Part shown: in pieces, positions 42,303 through 50,241 of the stretch
How the letters are laid out: each line of letters opens with the position of its first letter
Position numbering within the stretch: the stretch's first letter is position 1
Assembly: GCA_038207585.1 (NCBI GenBank)
Contig: JBBQZP010000008.1
Span: 50,657 to 114,656, forward strand
DNA from: JBBQZP01 sp038207585
GTDB taxonomy: Bacteria > Pseudomonadota > Alphaproteobacteria > Rhodobacterales > Rhodobacteraceae
Direction: 5' to 3'
DNA length: 64,000 bases
Made by a program: the position numbers and the translations under genes
The notes under the pieces: generated by a model
What the model was told of the DNA's origin: nothing
What the model saw: only the letters and a program-made list of their open reading frames with translations
The model's database searches: none

Positions 42303-44363
42303 CTACGCCAACCCCAACAATTGACGCTGCCTGGCAGCCCAGGTCTGAATGACATGGTCCACCGCAAGGCCCATGAACGCCACGCACAGACCCAGCATCA
42401 GCCCGTTGCCGATGCCGTTCTTGTCGGACAACGCTTTCAGGATGTATTGGCCCAGATCGTCCGTGCCGATCATCGCGCCGATGATCACCATGAACAAAGC
42501 GAAGATCACCGTCTGATTGATGCCCAGCATGATATGCGGCAGGGCCAGCGGCAATTCGATGCTGACAAACCGCTGATACCAGTTGGCCCCGGACATAAGG
42601 CCCAGATCCTGCAACGAGGGCGGCACCGACCGCAGACCCTCGACCGTGTAGCGTGTCGCAGGAATGGTGGCATAGACAATCACCGCGATCAGAACCGATG
42701 TGTCGGTGACGCCAAACAGCATGATCACCGGAATCAGATAGATGAACGACGGAAAGGTCTGGAACGTGTCGCAGGCCAGCAGAACAATCCGGCTTGCACG
42801 GTCACTGTGGGCTGACACAACGCCGATGCCGAACCCGATGATCACCGAAACGATCACCGCAAAGGTTGCCATGTAGGCGGTGATCAGCGCCCTGTCCCAC
42901 CATTCGGTCAGGGCGATGAACAGCAAGAACAGACCGACCGTCAGCATCGAACGCACCCCGCCCACGATATAGCCAATGCCCATCGTCAGAACAAAGGTGG
43001 CGACAACCGGCATGCCCAGAAACGCGGCCTTCATCGGGGCCAGAACCTGCGTGATCAGCCAGCGGTTAAAGCCCTGCAAGCCCTGATACCAGCTTTCGAC
43101 CATCCAATCGACGCCGGACTGCCAGAAGCTCTCGGTCGTGATGCCCTTGTTGTGCGGGATCAGGTAGAAGTAATTGCTGCCCTCGGCAAAGATCAGACTG
43201 CCGACCCACGCAAGCACAATGCCGCCCGCGAAAATTCCGACAAAGATCAGGCCGAACCTGTGGCGCATCCAGTAGCTTTTATCGCCCAGATAGTCGGTTT
43301 TCTTGTTGGCCCAAGCCAGCGACAAGCGATCCAGCACGACGGCAATCAGCACGATGCACACGCCCAGTTCCAGCGCCTGACCGATCCGAAGCTGGTTCAG
43401 CGCCAGCAGCAGATTGTAGCCAAGCCCCTTTGCCCCGATGAACGATGCAATCACCGCCAGAGCCAGACATTGCATGATCATCTGGTTGACCCCGATCAGG
43501 ATATCATGCCGCGCGGCAGGGATCATGACATTGAACATCAACTGACGGCGGGTGCAGCCATTCATCATCGCCGCCTCGATGACCTCGACCGGAACCTTCT
43601 TCAGGCCCAGCATCGTCAGGCGGACCATTGGCGGGGTGGCGAAGATGATGGTCGCAATCGCGCCGGCATGGTCGCCCACGCCGAACATGACCATCACAGG
43701 CACCAGATAGGAAAAATGCGGCATCGTCTGTGCCACGTTCAAAAGCGGCGTCAGAACCGCAGCGACGCGGCGCGACCTGAAGGCCAAAACACCCAGCAGC
43801 AGGCCAAGGACAAAGCAGATGGGGGCTGCGATCAGAACCAGCGAAAGGGTCTCCATGGCCGGCTCCCATTGGCCGAACACTGCAATGTAGACGGTTGCAA
43901 AGGCTGCCAGCGCCGCCAGCCACGGGCCCTTCAGCGCGTAGCCGAGCAAGGCCGCGCCACCCGCAACAATGGTCCAGGGCAAAGCGGGCCAGACAAGGCC
44001 GGGATGGGCGCGGGCGTAATCCCAACCGGTAAACGCGACAATGGTCTTGACGCCGCCCAACAGAACCTCGCGCACCAAGTCGATGCAGAACAAAAGACTG
44101 GTCGAAAAGGCGCGCGTCACTTCCTTAAGCAGGGGTGACGCTTCGTAGTCGTCAATCTCGGGGTCGTAAATGTCGATCGGAAACCACTCAAACAGGACAT
44201 AGTTCACGGCCACGTTGATCTTTTCAGGCCATCCCGCGATCAGAGGCGGCAGTCGCCACAGGTAGTTGCCCTCTGCCACCGGAACGGTGGCGCACAGCAA
44301 CGCGAACACGGCAAGCAGAACTGCCATTTGAAACGGGCCCGAACGCATAAGATGGGCGCGCAT
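42303..44363 (-). CDS. Glycine betaine/proline-type ABC permease, tandem-fused (island copy)
   Basis: A 686-aa inner-membrane permease with two fused ProW-like modules. Each has its ATPase-contact loop: GCTRRQLMFNVMIPAARHDI in the first half and GANWYQRFVSIELPLALPHI in the second. Each is followed by GVNQ/GINQ. An N-terminal extension with YDPEIDDYEASPLLKEVTRA and a long central periplasmic-like stretch (SNYFYLIPHNKGITTESFWQ) make it longer than the first system's permease. The start at 44363 lies 7 bp after the ATPase stop; an in-frame codon at 44405 would overlap the ATPase. Last gene of a three-gene operon. Confidence 0.9.
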   Translation of the reverse strand: MRAHLMRSGPFQMAVLLAVFALLCATVPVAEGNYLWRLPPLIAGWPEKINVAVNYVLFEWFPIDIYDPEIDDYEASPLLKEVTRAFSTSLLFCIDLVREVLLGGVKTIVAFTGWDYARAHPGLVWPALPWTIVAGGAALLGYALKGPWLAALAAFATVYIAVFGQWEPAMETLSLVLIAAPICFVLGLLLGVLAFRSRRVAAVLTPLLNVAQTMPHFSYLVPVMVMFGVGDHAGAIATIIFATPPMVRLTMLGLKKVPVEVIEAAMMNGCTRRQLMFNVMIPAARHDILIGVNQMIMQCLALAVIASFIGAKGLGYNLLLALNQLRIGQALELGVCIVLIAVVLDRLSLAWANKKTDYLGDKSYWMRHRFGLIFVGIFAGGIVLAWVGSLIFAEGSNYFYLIPHNKGITTESFWQSGVDWMVESWYQGLQGFNRWLITQVLAPMKAAFLGMPVVATFVLTMGIGYIVGGVRSMLTVGLFLLFIALTEWWDRALITAYMATFAVIVSVIIGFGIGVVSAHSDRASRIVLLACDTFQTFPSFIYLIPVIMLFGVTDTSVLIAVIVYATIPATRYTVEGLRSVPPSLQDLGLMSGANWYQRFVSIELPLALPHIMLGINQTVIFALFMVIIGAMIGTDDLGQYILKALSDKNGIGNGLMLGLCVAFMGLAVDHVIQTWAARQRQLLGLA

Positions 44364-44370
44364 AACAGCC

Positions 44371-45435
44371 CTATCCCGCAAGGTCGTGTGCGCCACGCGC
44401 ACCAAACAGAACGTGAAGGATCGTCTTGCCGTTCAGGATGCCAACCGGCAGGCCCGCGTCATCCACCACCTGCACAGGCAGGCTTTGGTTCAACACGGCC
44501 TCGGCCACTGTTTCAATCACCACGTCCTTGTGGACGGTCAATGCGCCAACCTCGGCCGTGTTCACCGGCTCCATGAGATTGCCGCAGGTCAGCACCTTTT
44601 CGCGCGGCACATCGCGGGTGAATTTCGCGACATATTCCGTCGCCGGGCGCAGCACGATGTTCGCGGGCGTGTCCAGTTGTTCGATCACCCCGTCTTTCAT
44701 GATGGCGATACGGTCGGCCAGACGCAGGGCCTCGTCAAAGTCATGGGTGACGAACAGGATCGTCTTGTGCAAAAGCCCCTGCAGTCGCAGGAATTCGTCC
44801 TGCATTTCCTTGCGGATCAGGGGGTCCAGCGCCGAAAACGGCTCATCCAGCAACCAGATTTCCGGCTCTACCGCCAGCGACCGGGCGATACCGACCCGCT
44901 GTTGCTGACCGCCGGACAACTGGCGCGGATAATAGTTTTCGCGACCACCAAGGCTGACCAGTTCGATCATTTCCATCGCGCGCCTGACACTGGCCGTCGT
45001 GGTCTGGCCTTTTATCTGCAACGGAAAACAGATGTTCTCCAGAACCGTCTTGTGCGGCAGCAGGGCAAAGCTTTGAAACACCATGCCCATCTTGTTGCGC
45101 CGCAAACGGACAAGGTCTGCCGCCGACATTGCGGTCAGGTCTTCGCCGTCGATGAAGATCTTGCCAGATGTCGGCTCTGTCAGGCGCGAAATACAGCGCA
45201 GCAACGTGGATTTGCCCGATCCAGACAGACCCATGATCACCAGAAGCTCGCCCCTTTGCACGTCAAAAGAGGCATTGTTCACACCGATGATGCATCCGTC
45301 GTCCTGAAAGACCTTGGGGTCGACAATCCCGCCGGACTTGCGCAGCAAAACCTGTGCAGTGTCGCCGAAAATCTTGAAGACCTGCTCGCATTTGATGACG
45401 GGTTCGGAAGATGTCAGGCGGTCACTGAAGGCCAT
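44371..45435 (-). CDS. Glycine betaine/proline-type ABC ATP-binding protein (island copy)
   Basis: A 354-aa ProV-like ATPase with Walker A GLSGSGKST, Q-loop VFQSFALLPHKTVL, signature LSGGQQQRVGIARSLA and Walker B EIWLLDEPFSALDP. Its C-terminal tail (CGNLMEPVNTAEVGALTVHK, then LPVQVVDDAGLPVGILNGKT) looks like a CBS-type sensor domain. The N-terminus includes GGIVDPKVFQDDGCIIGVNN, an insert before the ATPase core that is common in this subfamily. It overlaps nothing upstream: 124 bp with a hairpin separate it from the receptor gene. Confidence 0.93.
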   Translation of the reverse strand: MAFSDRLTSSEPVIKCEQVFKIFGDTAQVLLRKSGGIVDPKVFQDDGCIIGVNNASFDVQRGELLVIMGLSGSGKSTLLRCISRLTEPTSGKIFIDGEDLTAMSAADLVRLRRNKMGMVFQSFALLPHKTVLENICFPLQIKGQTTTASVRRAMEMIELVSLGGRENYYPRQLSGGQQQRVGIARSLAVEPEIWLLDEPFSALDPLIRKEMQDEFLRLQGLLHKTILFVTHDFDEALRLADRIAIMKDGVIEQLDTPANIVLRPATEYVAKFTRDVPREKVLTCGNLMEPVNTAEVGALTVHKDVVIETVAEAVLNQSLPVQVVDDAGLPVGILNGKTILHVLFGARGAHDLAG

Positions 45436-45495
45436 GGTGTCCTTTTTCGGAACATGTTTGCATGCAAAAACGCGGGCTCATGGCCACCCAAGCCG

Positions 45496-45524
45496 CTACC
45501 CCCAACGCACTGCGCCGGGGGTAG
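45496..45524 (-). promoter_or_regulatory. Intercistronic hairpin after betaine binding-protein gene (system 2)
   Basis: CTACCCCC (45496-45503) and GGGGGTAG (45517-45524) are perfect 8-bp arms around a 13-nt loop. They lie between the receptor gene (ends 45560) and the ATPase gene (starts 45435). No U-run follows. Same position as the hairpins of system 1 and the TRAP operon. Confidence 0.6.
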
Positions 45525-45559
45525 GATCCTGGTCAGGCTTGCCCGTACACAAGCCGTGT

Positions 45560-46507
45560 TCAATTGGTCCACGGGGTCCAGACATCCTTGTTGTCGGCCA
45601 GCCACTTTGCGGCGGCGTCTTCGTGGCTCATCTTGTCGATGTCCACCAATGCCGCCATTTGCCCGATCTGGGCTGTGGTAAAGGAGACTTTGGTAAAGGC
45701 GGTGTAGGCTGCGGGATGGGTTTTCGGGAATTTGTAATTCGCGGCCTTCTTCAGCCAACCCAACGGCGATCCGCATTTGCCATCTCCACCGTCGGCAATC
45801 CGGCATCCCTCGGTATAGACAGGGAATTTGATGAAATCAAAGCCGTCGGCATCGGTGAAGTTCGGCGTCCAGTTGAAGGTGATGATCGCACGGCCTTCTT
45901 TCTTGGCTGAGGCAAGCTCTGCCCAGATCGCATCAGCCGAGCCTGCGAACTTGACAACATATTTATCATCCAGCCCCAGCGCCTTGATCCGGTCGGGCAT
46001 CAAATCGCCATGCCAGCTTTGCGGACCTTCCAGAATGCGCCCTTTGCCCTCTGAGTCTGCAGTTTCAAATATGGCGGCGCAGTCTTTCAGCGCTTCCCAA
46101 TCGGGCAGCCCGGGGCACAGGTTCTGCTCGACGACGTAATGCGGCACGCCAAGTTCTTCCAAGGTCGTGGCGGCATGTGTTCCGGCATCAATGACGCCGC
46201 CTTTTTGCATGGCGTTGTAAAAGGATGCACCAAAGGTGGATTGCCACACCTCATGGCTGATCGTGATGTCGTCGTTCCGGATCGCCTCGTACACGGCCTG
46301 CGAATCGGCGGGCATATATTCCACCGTGTCGCCCATGCTCTCGAAAATGCCCCCGATGACATGAGCCATGACAACCTGACTCGACCAGTTGTGCGTTGGA
46401 ATCTTGATCGGCTCCGCCGAGTCCTGGGCAAAGGCTGCCCCGCAAAGACCTGAAACGGATAGCGAAATTGCTGCGGCCCCAGCCACGGCATTCAGATATT
46501 TCAGCAT
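45560..46507 (-). CDS. Glycine betaine-type ABC substrate-binding protein (island copy)
   Basis: A 315-aa periplasmic receptor with a signal peptide of about 27 residues (AAISLSVSGLCGAAFAQ). The mature part shows IKIPTHNWSSQVVMAHVIGG, ISHEVWQSTFGASFYNAMQK and a cysteine pair in NLCPGLPDWEALKDCAAIFE, as in system 1. Despite equal length, the two receptors differ clearly in sequence, so the island copy is not a recent local duplicate. GGGGGATCT precedes the start. First gene of the operon; ligand probably a betaine-type osmolyte. Confidence 0.92.
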   Translation of the reverse strand: MLKYLNAVAGAAAISLSVSGLCGAAFAQDSAEPIKIPTHNWSSQVVMAHVIGGIFESMGDTVEYMPADSQAVYEAIRNDDITISHEVWQSTFGASFYNAMQKGGVIDAGTHAATTLEELGVPHYVVEQNLCPGLPDWEALKDCAAIFETADSEGKGRILEGPQSWHGDLMPDRIKALGLDDKYVVKFAGSADAIWAELASAKKEGRAIITFNWTPNFTDADGFDFIKFPVYTEGCRIADGGDGKCGSPLGWLKKAANYKFPKTHPAAYTAFTKVSFTTAQIGQMAALVDIDKMSHEDAAAKWLADNKDVWTPWTN

Positions 46508-47166
46508 AGATCCCCCTGTTTGATTTTAATCAGACCGATCACAAATTCTGGCAGCGAATGGTCTTTCTTGTGTTTCCTGACGGTAAAAAAATTTTCGCAC
46601 AAAAAAAGACAACTTTCCAGTTTTATTTGAGGATCTCGACATGGGCGGGTAAAATGACGGGGCCGGAACGTTGGTTTGCATATAAATCAGGACGTTGAAA
46701 ACAGGTGCGGCCTTGCGGCTTGACGAAAAGCCACATGACCCGGACCTTGTGCCGCCAGCACAAACAGTAAAAGCGACGCTGCACCCAGGCCCATCGGAGC
46801 ATAGCGCAGACATGGATGCAGCCTGAAATGTTGCGTCGGCATACAACAGATGATCCTGCGCGCAGCGCGGTTGCGACGGCCGGTTGATGCGTGACTGAGT
46901 CTGGCGCACATCAAGGGTCAGGCGCGTCCGTGCCTGAACCGCCTACAGATGGTCAAGAAACGTGACCTGCCCCCCGGTCGTCCAGCGTTTAGACGCACTG
47001 CCAGTGCGATGATCGTCCATGATCCGCGCACAAATATAGTCGTCTCGCAACGGGCGAAGATGACAGTGACATTGCCGTAAGTGAAACACAAAGTGTGCGA
47101 CTTGATGCAAACTCACTCCTAAGAAACTTTGCAGGTCAAAGACTTAGGTAAATGGTAGGGGGTCCA
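46508..47166. other. Gene-free right part of the island
   Basis: About 660 bp without a supported gene. The first 200 bp upstream of the receptor are markedly AT-rich, with A and T runs (46588-46625), and should hold its promoter, though no clear -35/-10 pair was found. The rest has short frames on both strands with no motifs. The final 70 bp carry repeats shared with the left island end. Confidence 0.55.
47136..47147 (+). repeat. Island-end direct repeat TCAAAGACTTAG (right copy)
   Basis: Right-end copy of the 12-mer at 40718-40729, 20 bp inside the right attachment copy. AAACTCACTCCTAAG lies just before it and AAACACAAAGTG about 45 bp further left, mirroring elements near the left end. Confidence 0.5.
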
Positions 47167-47179
47167 GTACCCGCCTCCA
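47167..47179 (+). repeat. attR: copy of the tRNA-Cys 3' end
   Basis: GTACCCGCCTCCA, identical to the last 13 bases of tRNA-Cys (40693-40705). The preceding bases match at three of four further positions. There is no tRNA body here, so this is the displaced end left by integration, and it marks the right boundary of the element. Confidence 0.75.
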
Positions 47180-47214
47180 GAGGATTTTCCCGAAGTCCGT
47201 CCGGACACAGGCCA

Positions 47215-47667
47215 TTACGCCTCCAGTAATCTCCGCATCGCCCGCACCACTAGCCGGTGATCCTCAACCTGCGGCAGCCCAGACACGGTGGCCACCGCAA
47301 CCACACCGACCCCGCGCACAGCAATCGGCACAGCCCCGCCATGACTGGCGTAATCCTGTGACGAAAGCCCGTGTTTCGACAGATCTTCGCCCTTCTCGCG
47401 CATCCGGGTGCCAACCAGAAGCGACGCCGCGTGAAAATGGAACGCCACATTGCTCTTGCGCCGCGCCCAGTTGTCATTTGTGGGGCCCGACCCCGGCATG
47501 GCCACATGGAACAGGCAGCGGTCCGGCGTGCGGATATTGATCACAACCGCCAAGGCGTCCGCCTTGGCCATGTCCACCAGTATGCCCCCCAGCCGCCAGG
47601 CATCCGCTTCATCAAATCGCTCAAGAACCAGCGCATCCGCCTCGGCAACCAATTCCGTACTGTCCAT
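47215..47667 (-). CDS. UPF0303 / haem-degrading-domain (DUF336-like) protein
   Basis: A 150-aa soluble protein. It has AVVINIRTPDRCLFHVAMPG, NDNWARRKSNVAFHFHAASL and SSQDYASHGGAVPIAVRGVG, the pattern of the UPF0303 family with a GlcG/HbpS-like (DUF336) fold. The biochemical role is not established; names with haem degradation are by fold only. It lies just outside the right end of the tRNA-Cys island, and its upstream region holds a long inverted repeat. Confidence 0.82.
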   Translation of the reverse strand: MDSTELVAEADALVLERFDEADAWRLGGILVDMAKADALAVVINIRTPDRCLFHVAMPGSGPTNDNWARRKSNVAFHFHAASLLVGTRMREKGEDLSKHGLSSQDYASHGGAVPIAVRGVGVVAVATVSGLPQVEDHRLVVRAMRRLLEA

Positions 47668-47747
47668 CAGCCGCTCCCCGCTTCAACCATGATTTTGCAA
47701 GGCTACCGCAGGCCGGGCGTCAGGGCAAAGTCGCAAAAATCCAGCAT

Positions 47748-47828
47748 ACTTCATTTTTGCCCAAATACTCGAATGCATGCCTCGCCCCTTTTTCACGCAA
47801 AAGATGAGTATTTTTACAAAAATGAAGT
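47748..47828. repeat. Long bipartite inverted repeat upstream of the UPF0303 gene
   Basis: ACTTCATTTTTG-CCCA-AATACTC (47748-47770) faces GAGTATT-TTTA-CAAAAATGAAGT (47806-47828). The 12-bp and 7-bp arms pair perfectly and only the 4-bp linker differs, around a 35-nt centre. The right arm (GAGTATTTTTA, ATGAAG) resembles the GGATATTTGTG/GAAGAAG block before bchL. It lies between the UPF0303 start and the end of tdh. It may be a repeat element, or a terminator for tdh. Confidence 0.6.
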
Positions 47829-47928
47829 CACAGGTTCACGCGGGGTGGAGCGATGGCGACGCCGTTCGATGGGGCTCGATGCCCCAAAGGACGGCTCCCC
47901 CGTGATGATCAGGCCAGGTCAGCCCCAG

Positions 47929-48966
47929 TCAGCCCCAGTCCAGCACAACCTTGCCCGACAGACCCGATCGCATGGCACCGAAGCCTTCGCGGAAATCATC
48001 GACGCCGAAACGATGGGTGATCACCGCACGCACGTCCAGACCGTTTTCCAGCATCGCGATCATCTTGTACCAGGTCTCGAAGATCTCACGGCCATAGACG
48101 CCCTTTATAGTGATCGCCTTGAAAACGATCCGGCTCCAGTCCACGGGCGATTTGCCCGGCGGGATGCCCAGCATCGCGATGCGCCCGCCCATCACCATCG
48201 CCTCGACCATCTGATCGAGTGCTGCCTGATTGCCCGACATCTCCATACCGACATCGAACCCCTGCACGATCTTCAGCCCGGCCATCACGCTGCGCAGATC
48301 GTCCGTTGCCACGTTCACCGGCACCACATCCGCCACCTTTGCGGCCAGTTCCAGCCGCGCCGCGTTCACGTCCGTAATCACCACATGCCGCGCGCCGACA
48401 TGGCGTGCCACCGCCGCTGCCATGATGCCGATCGGCCCGGCACCCGTGATCAGCACATCCTCGCCCACCAGATCAAAGCTGAGGGCGGTATGGACGGCAT
48501 TCCCAAGCGGGTCCAGAATTGCGCCGATCTCGTCATCAATGCTGTCGGGCAATGGCACCACGTTGAACGCAGGCAACCGCAGGTATTGCGCGAAGGCGCC
48601 CGGTTCATTGACCCCGATGCCGCGCGTTTCGGGATCAAGGTGGAACTTGCCCGCACGGCTTTGGCGCGAGTGTTTGCCGATCAGATGCCCCTCGCCCGAG
48701 CATCTTTGGCCGATGGAAATCCCCTCGACGTTGCGGCCGATCTCTACAATTTCGCCGGCGAATTCGTGACCTGTGACCAAAGGCACCGGCACCGTTTTCG
48801 CCGCCCATTCGTCCCAGTTCCAGATGTGGATGTCGGTGCCGCAGATGCCGGTTTTGCGGATGCGGATCAGCACATCATCGGGGCCGATTTCAGGTACGGG
48901 CCGGGTTTCCATCCAGAGGCCCGGCTCTGCCTTCGATTTTGCCAGCACCTTCATTTCATTGGTCAT
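47929..48966 (-). CDS. tdh: L-threonine 3-dehydrogenase lacking structural-zinc cysteines
   Basis: Tdh oxidises L-threonine to 2-amino-3-oxobutyrate with NAD+; Kbl then makes glycine and acetyl-CoA. The 345-aa protein has the catalytic zinc residues Cys42 (ICGTD) and His67-Glu68 (TGHEF), and the Rossmann motif ITGAGPIGIMAAAVARHVGA. The closing region GYGREIFE-type (KGVYGREIFETWYKM) matches E. coli Tdh closely. The lobe that normally binds structural zinc has no cysteine: the four positions are Gly97, Ser100, Ser103 and Asp111. It overlaps kbl by 4 bp (ATGA). Confidence 0.94.
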   Translation of the reverse strand: MTNEMKVLAKSKAEPGLWMETRPVPEIGPDDVLIRIRKTGICGTDIHIWNWDEWAAKTVPVPLVTGHEFAGEIVEIGRNVEGISIGQRCSGEGHLIGKHSRQSRAGKFHLDPETRGIGVNEPGAFAQYLRLPAFNVVPLPDSIDDEIGAILDPLGNAVHTALSFDLVGEDVLITGAGPIGIMAAAVARHVGARHVVITDVNAARLELAAKVADVVPVNVATDDLRSVMAGLKIVQGFDVGMEMSGNQAALDQMVEAMVMGGRIAMLGIPPGKSPVDWSRIVFKAITIKGVYGREIFETWYKMIAMLENGLDVRAVITHRFGVDDFREGFGAMRSGLSGKVVLDWG

Positions 48967-50153
48967 ATCGCCCCCACCTCACGCCCGGCCCCGGCAAATG
49001 CCGCAAGGCCCATATCCAGATCGTCGCGCGTCAGGCGGGCGTTCATCTGGGTGCGGATGCGGGCCTGCCCCTTTGGCACCACCGGAAAGAAGAACCCCGC
49101 CACATAGACGCCGCGCGCGAACAAAGCCTGCGCCATCTTCTGCGCAAGGGTCGCATCGCCCAGCATCACCGGGATGATCGGATGTTCCCCCGGCAGCAGC
49201 CGGAACCCCGCCGCAGTCAGCCCCGCGCGCCAATAGGCCGCGTTGTCGAACAGTTGCGCGCGCAGATCATCCGCCGCCTCGACGATATCAATCGCAGCCA
49301 GCCCCGCCGCGACCACCGGCGGCGGCAGCGCGTTGGAAAAGAGATAGGGCCGCGCGCGTTGGCGCAGAAGGTCGATCACCGGCTGCGGCCCGGCGATGTA
49401 GCCGCCCAACGCGCCGCCCAACGCCTTGCCCATAGTGCCCGTCACGATATCAACTGCCACCCCCGCATGCGCCGCCGTGCCGCGCCCCTGCGGGCCCATG
49501 AAGCCTGTTGCGTGGCAATCATCCACCATCACCATCGCGCCGTAAGCATCTGCCAGCGCACGGATTTCGGCGAGTTTCGCCAGATAGCCATCCATCGAGA
49601 ACACGCCGTCCGTCGCCACCATGATGAAGCGTGCGCCATCCGCGCGAGCGGCTTTCAGCTGCGCCTCCAGATTGTCCATGTCGGAATTGGCGTAGCGATA
49701 GCGTTTTGCCTTGCACAGCCGGATACCGTCGATGATCGACGCGTGGTTCAGGCTGTCGGAAATCACCGCATCTTCCGGTCCCAAAAGCGGCTCGAACAGC
49801 CCACCGTTCGCATCGAAACAGGCGGCGAACAGGATCGAGTCGTCGTGGCCAAGGTATCTGGCCAGCGTTTCCTCCAACTCGCGGTGCAGATCCTGCGTGC
49901 CGCAGATGAAGCGGACCGAGGCCATACCAAACCCATGGTCGTGCATCGCCCCCGTAGCGGCCGCGATCAGTGCCGGATGATCGGCCAGCCCAAGGTAGTT
50001 GTTGGCGCACAGGTTCAGCATCGGCTGCCCAGCGACCGTGATATGCGCGCCTTGTGCGGATGAGATAAGGCGCTCTCGCTTCATCAGCCCCTCGGCCTCG
50101 ATCCCCGCGAGGGTGGTCTGGATATGGCTCAGGAAGTGTGCGGTATCCGTCAT
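48963..50153 (-). CDS. kbl: Glycine C-acetyltransferase (2-amino-3-ketobutyrate CoA ligase)
   Basis: Kbl cleaves 2-amino-3-oxobutyrate with CoA to glycine and acetyl-CoA. The 396-aa protein is an alpha-oxoamine synthase, like HemA in this window. It has NNYLGLADHP at 51-60, FGMASVRFICGTQDLH, DDCHATGFMGPQGRG at 211-225 and the PLP lysine in TGTMGKALGGALGGY (Lys243). It is the first gene of the kbl-tdh operon; a perfect palindrome lies about 55 bp upstream. Confidence 0.95.
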   Translation of the reverse strand: MTDTAHFLSHIQTTLAGIEAEGLMKRERLISSAQGAHITVAGQPMLNLCANNYLGLADHPALIAAATGAMHDHGFGMASVRFICGTQDLHRELEETLARYLGHDDSILFAACFDANGGLFEPLLGPEDAVISDSLNHASIIDGIRLCKAKRYRYANSDMDNLEAQLKAARADGARFIMVATDGVFSMDGYLAKLAEIRALADAYGAMVMVDDCHATGFMGPQGRGTAAHAGVAVDIVTGTMGKALGGALGGYIAGPQPVIDLLRQRARPYLFSNALPPPVVAAGLAAIDIVEAADDLRAQLFDNAAYWRAGLTAAGFRLLPGEHPIIPVMLGDATLAQKMAQALFARGVYVAGFFFPVVPKGQARIRTQMNARLTRDDLDMGLAAFAGAGREVGAI

Positions 50154-50208
50154 ACAAGATGCCTTTCCGGTTTTGCGGATAACTCGGTCAGGCAGCGCGA
50201 AAAGTCAA

Positions 50209-50232
50209 GATCACGGATACGCGTCCGTGATC
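50209..50232. promoter_or_regulatory. Palindrome upstream of kbl-tdh
   Basis: GATCACGGA (50209-50217) and TCCGTGATC (50224-50232) are perfect 9-bp arms around TACGCG. The site lies between the XRE-cupin regulator (ends 50242) and kbl (starts 50153). On the kbl strand TTGACT follows directly, a possible -35 with a weak -10, so the palindrome may be an operator just upstream of the kbl promoter. It could instead act as the regulator gene's transcript end. Confidence 0.5.
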
Positions 50233-50241
50233 GCGGAATTT

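Larger units (their letters stand above)
40706..47179. mobile_element. Decayed integrative element in tRNA-Cys carrying a betaine-type ABC transporter
   Basis: A 6.5-kb segment bounded by the tRNA-Cys 3' end and its 13-bp copy. It contains, left to right, a broken tyrosine integrase beside the tRNA, an IS3-family OrfA fragment, a complete three-gene betaine-type importer on the minus strand and about 660 bp without a gene. Near both ends occur TCAAAGACTTAG, ACTCCTAA and ACACAAAGTG, which suggests shared recombinase-binding arms. The integrase is not functional, so the element is probably fixed. No conjugation or phage genes are present. Confidence 0.7.

Noticed and set aside
43152..44138. 328-codon plus-strand frame opposite the island permease
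   Set aside because: Arg/Gln/His-rich antisense shadow of a membrane-protein gene.
44386..45681. 431-codon plus-strand frame opposite the island ATPase
   Set aside because: Antisense to a gene with all ABC ATPase motifs; no domain of its own.
46526..46909. 127-codon minus-strand frame in the gene-free end of the island
   Set aside because: No motif, odd composition, and it covers the receptor gene's likely promoter; not supported as coding.
47916..47940. Short tandem repeat at the tdh stop (CAGCCCCAGT twice)
   Set aside because: Only two short copies overlapping the stop codon; too little to call a functional repeat.
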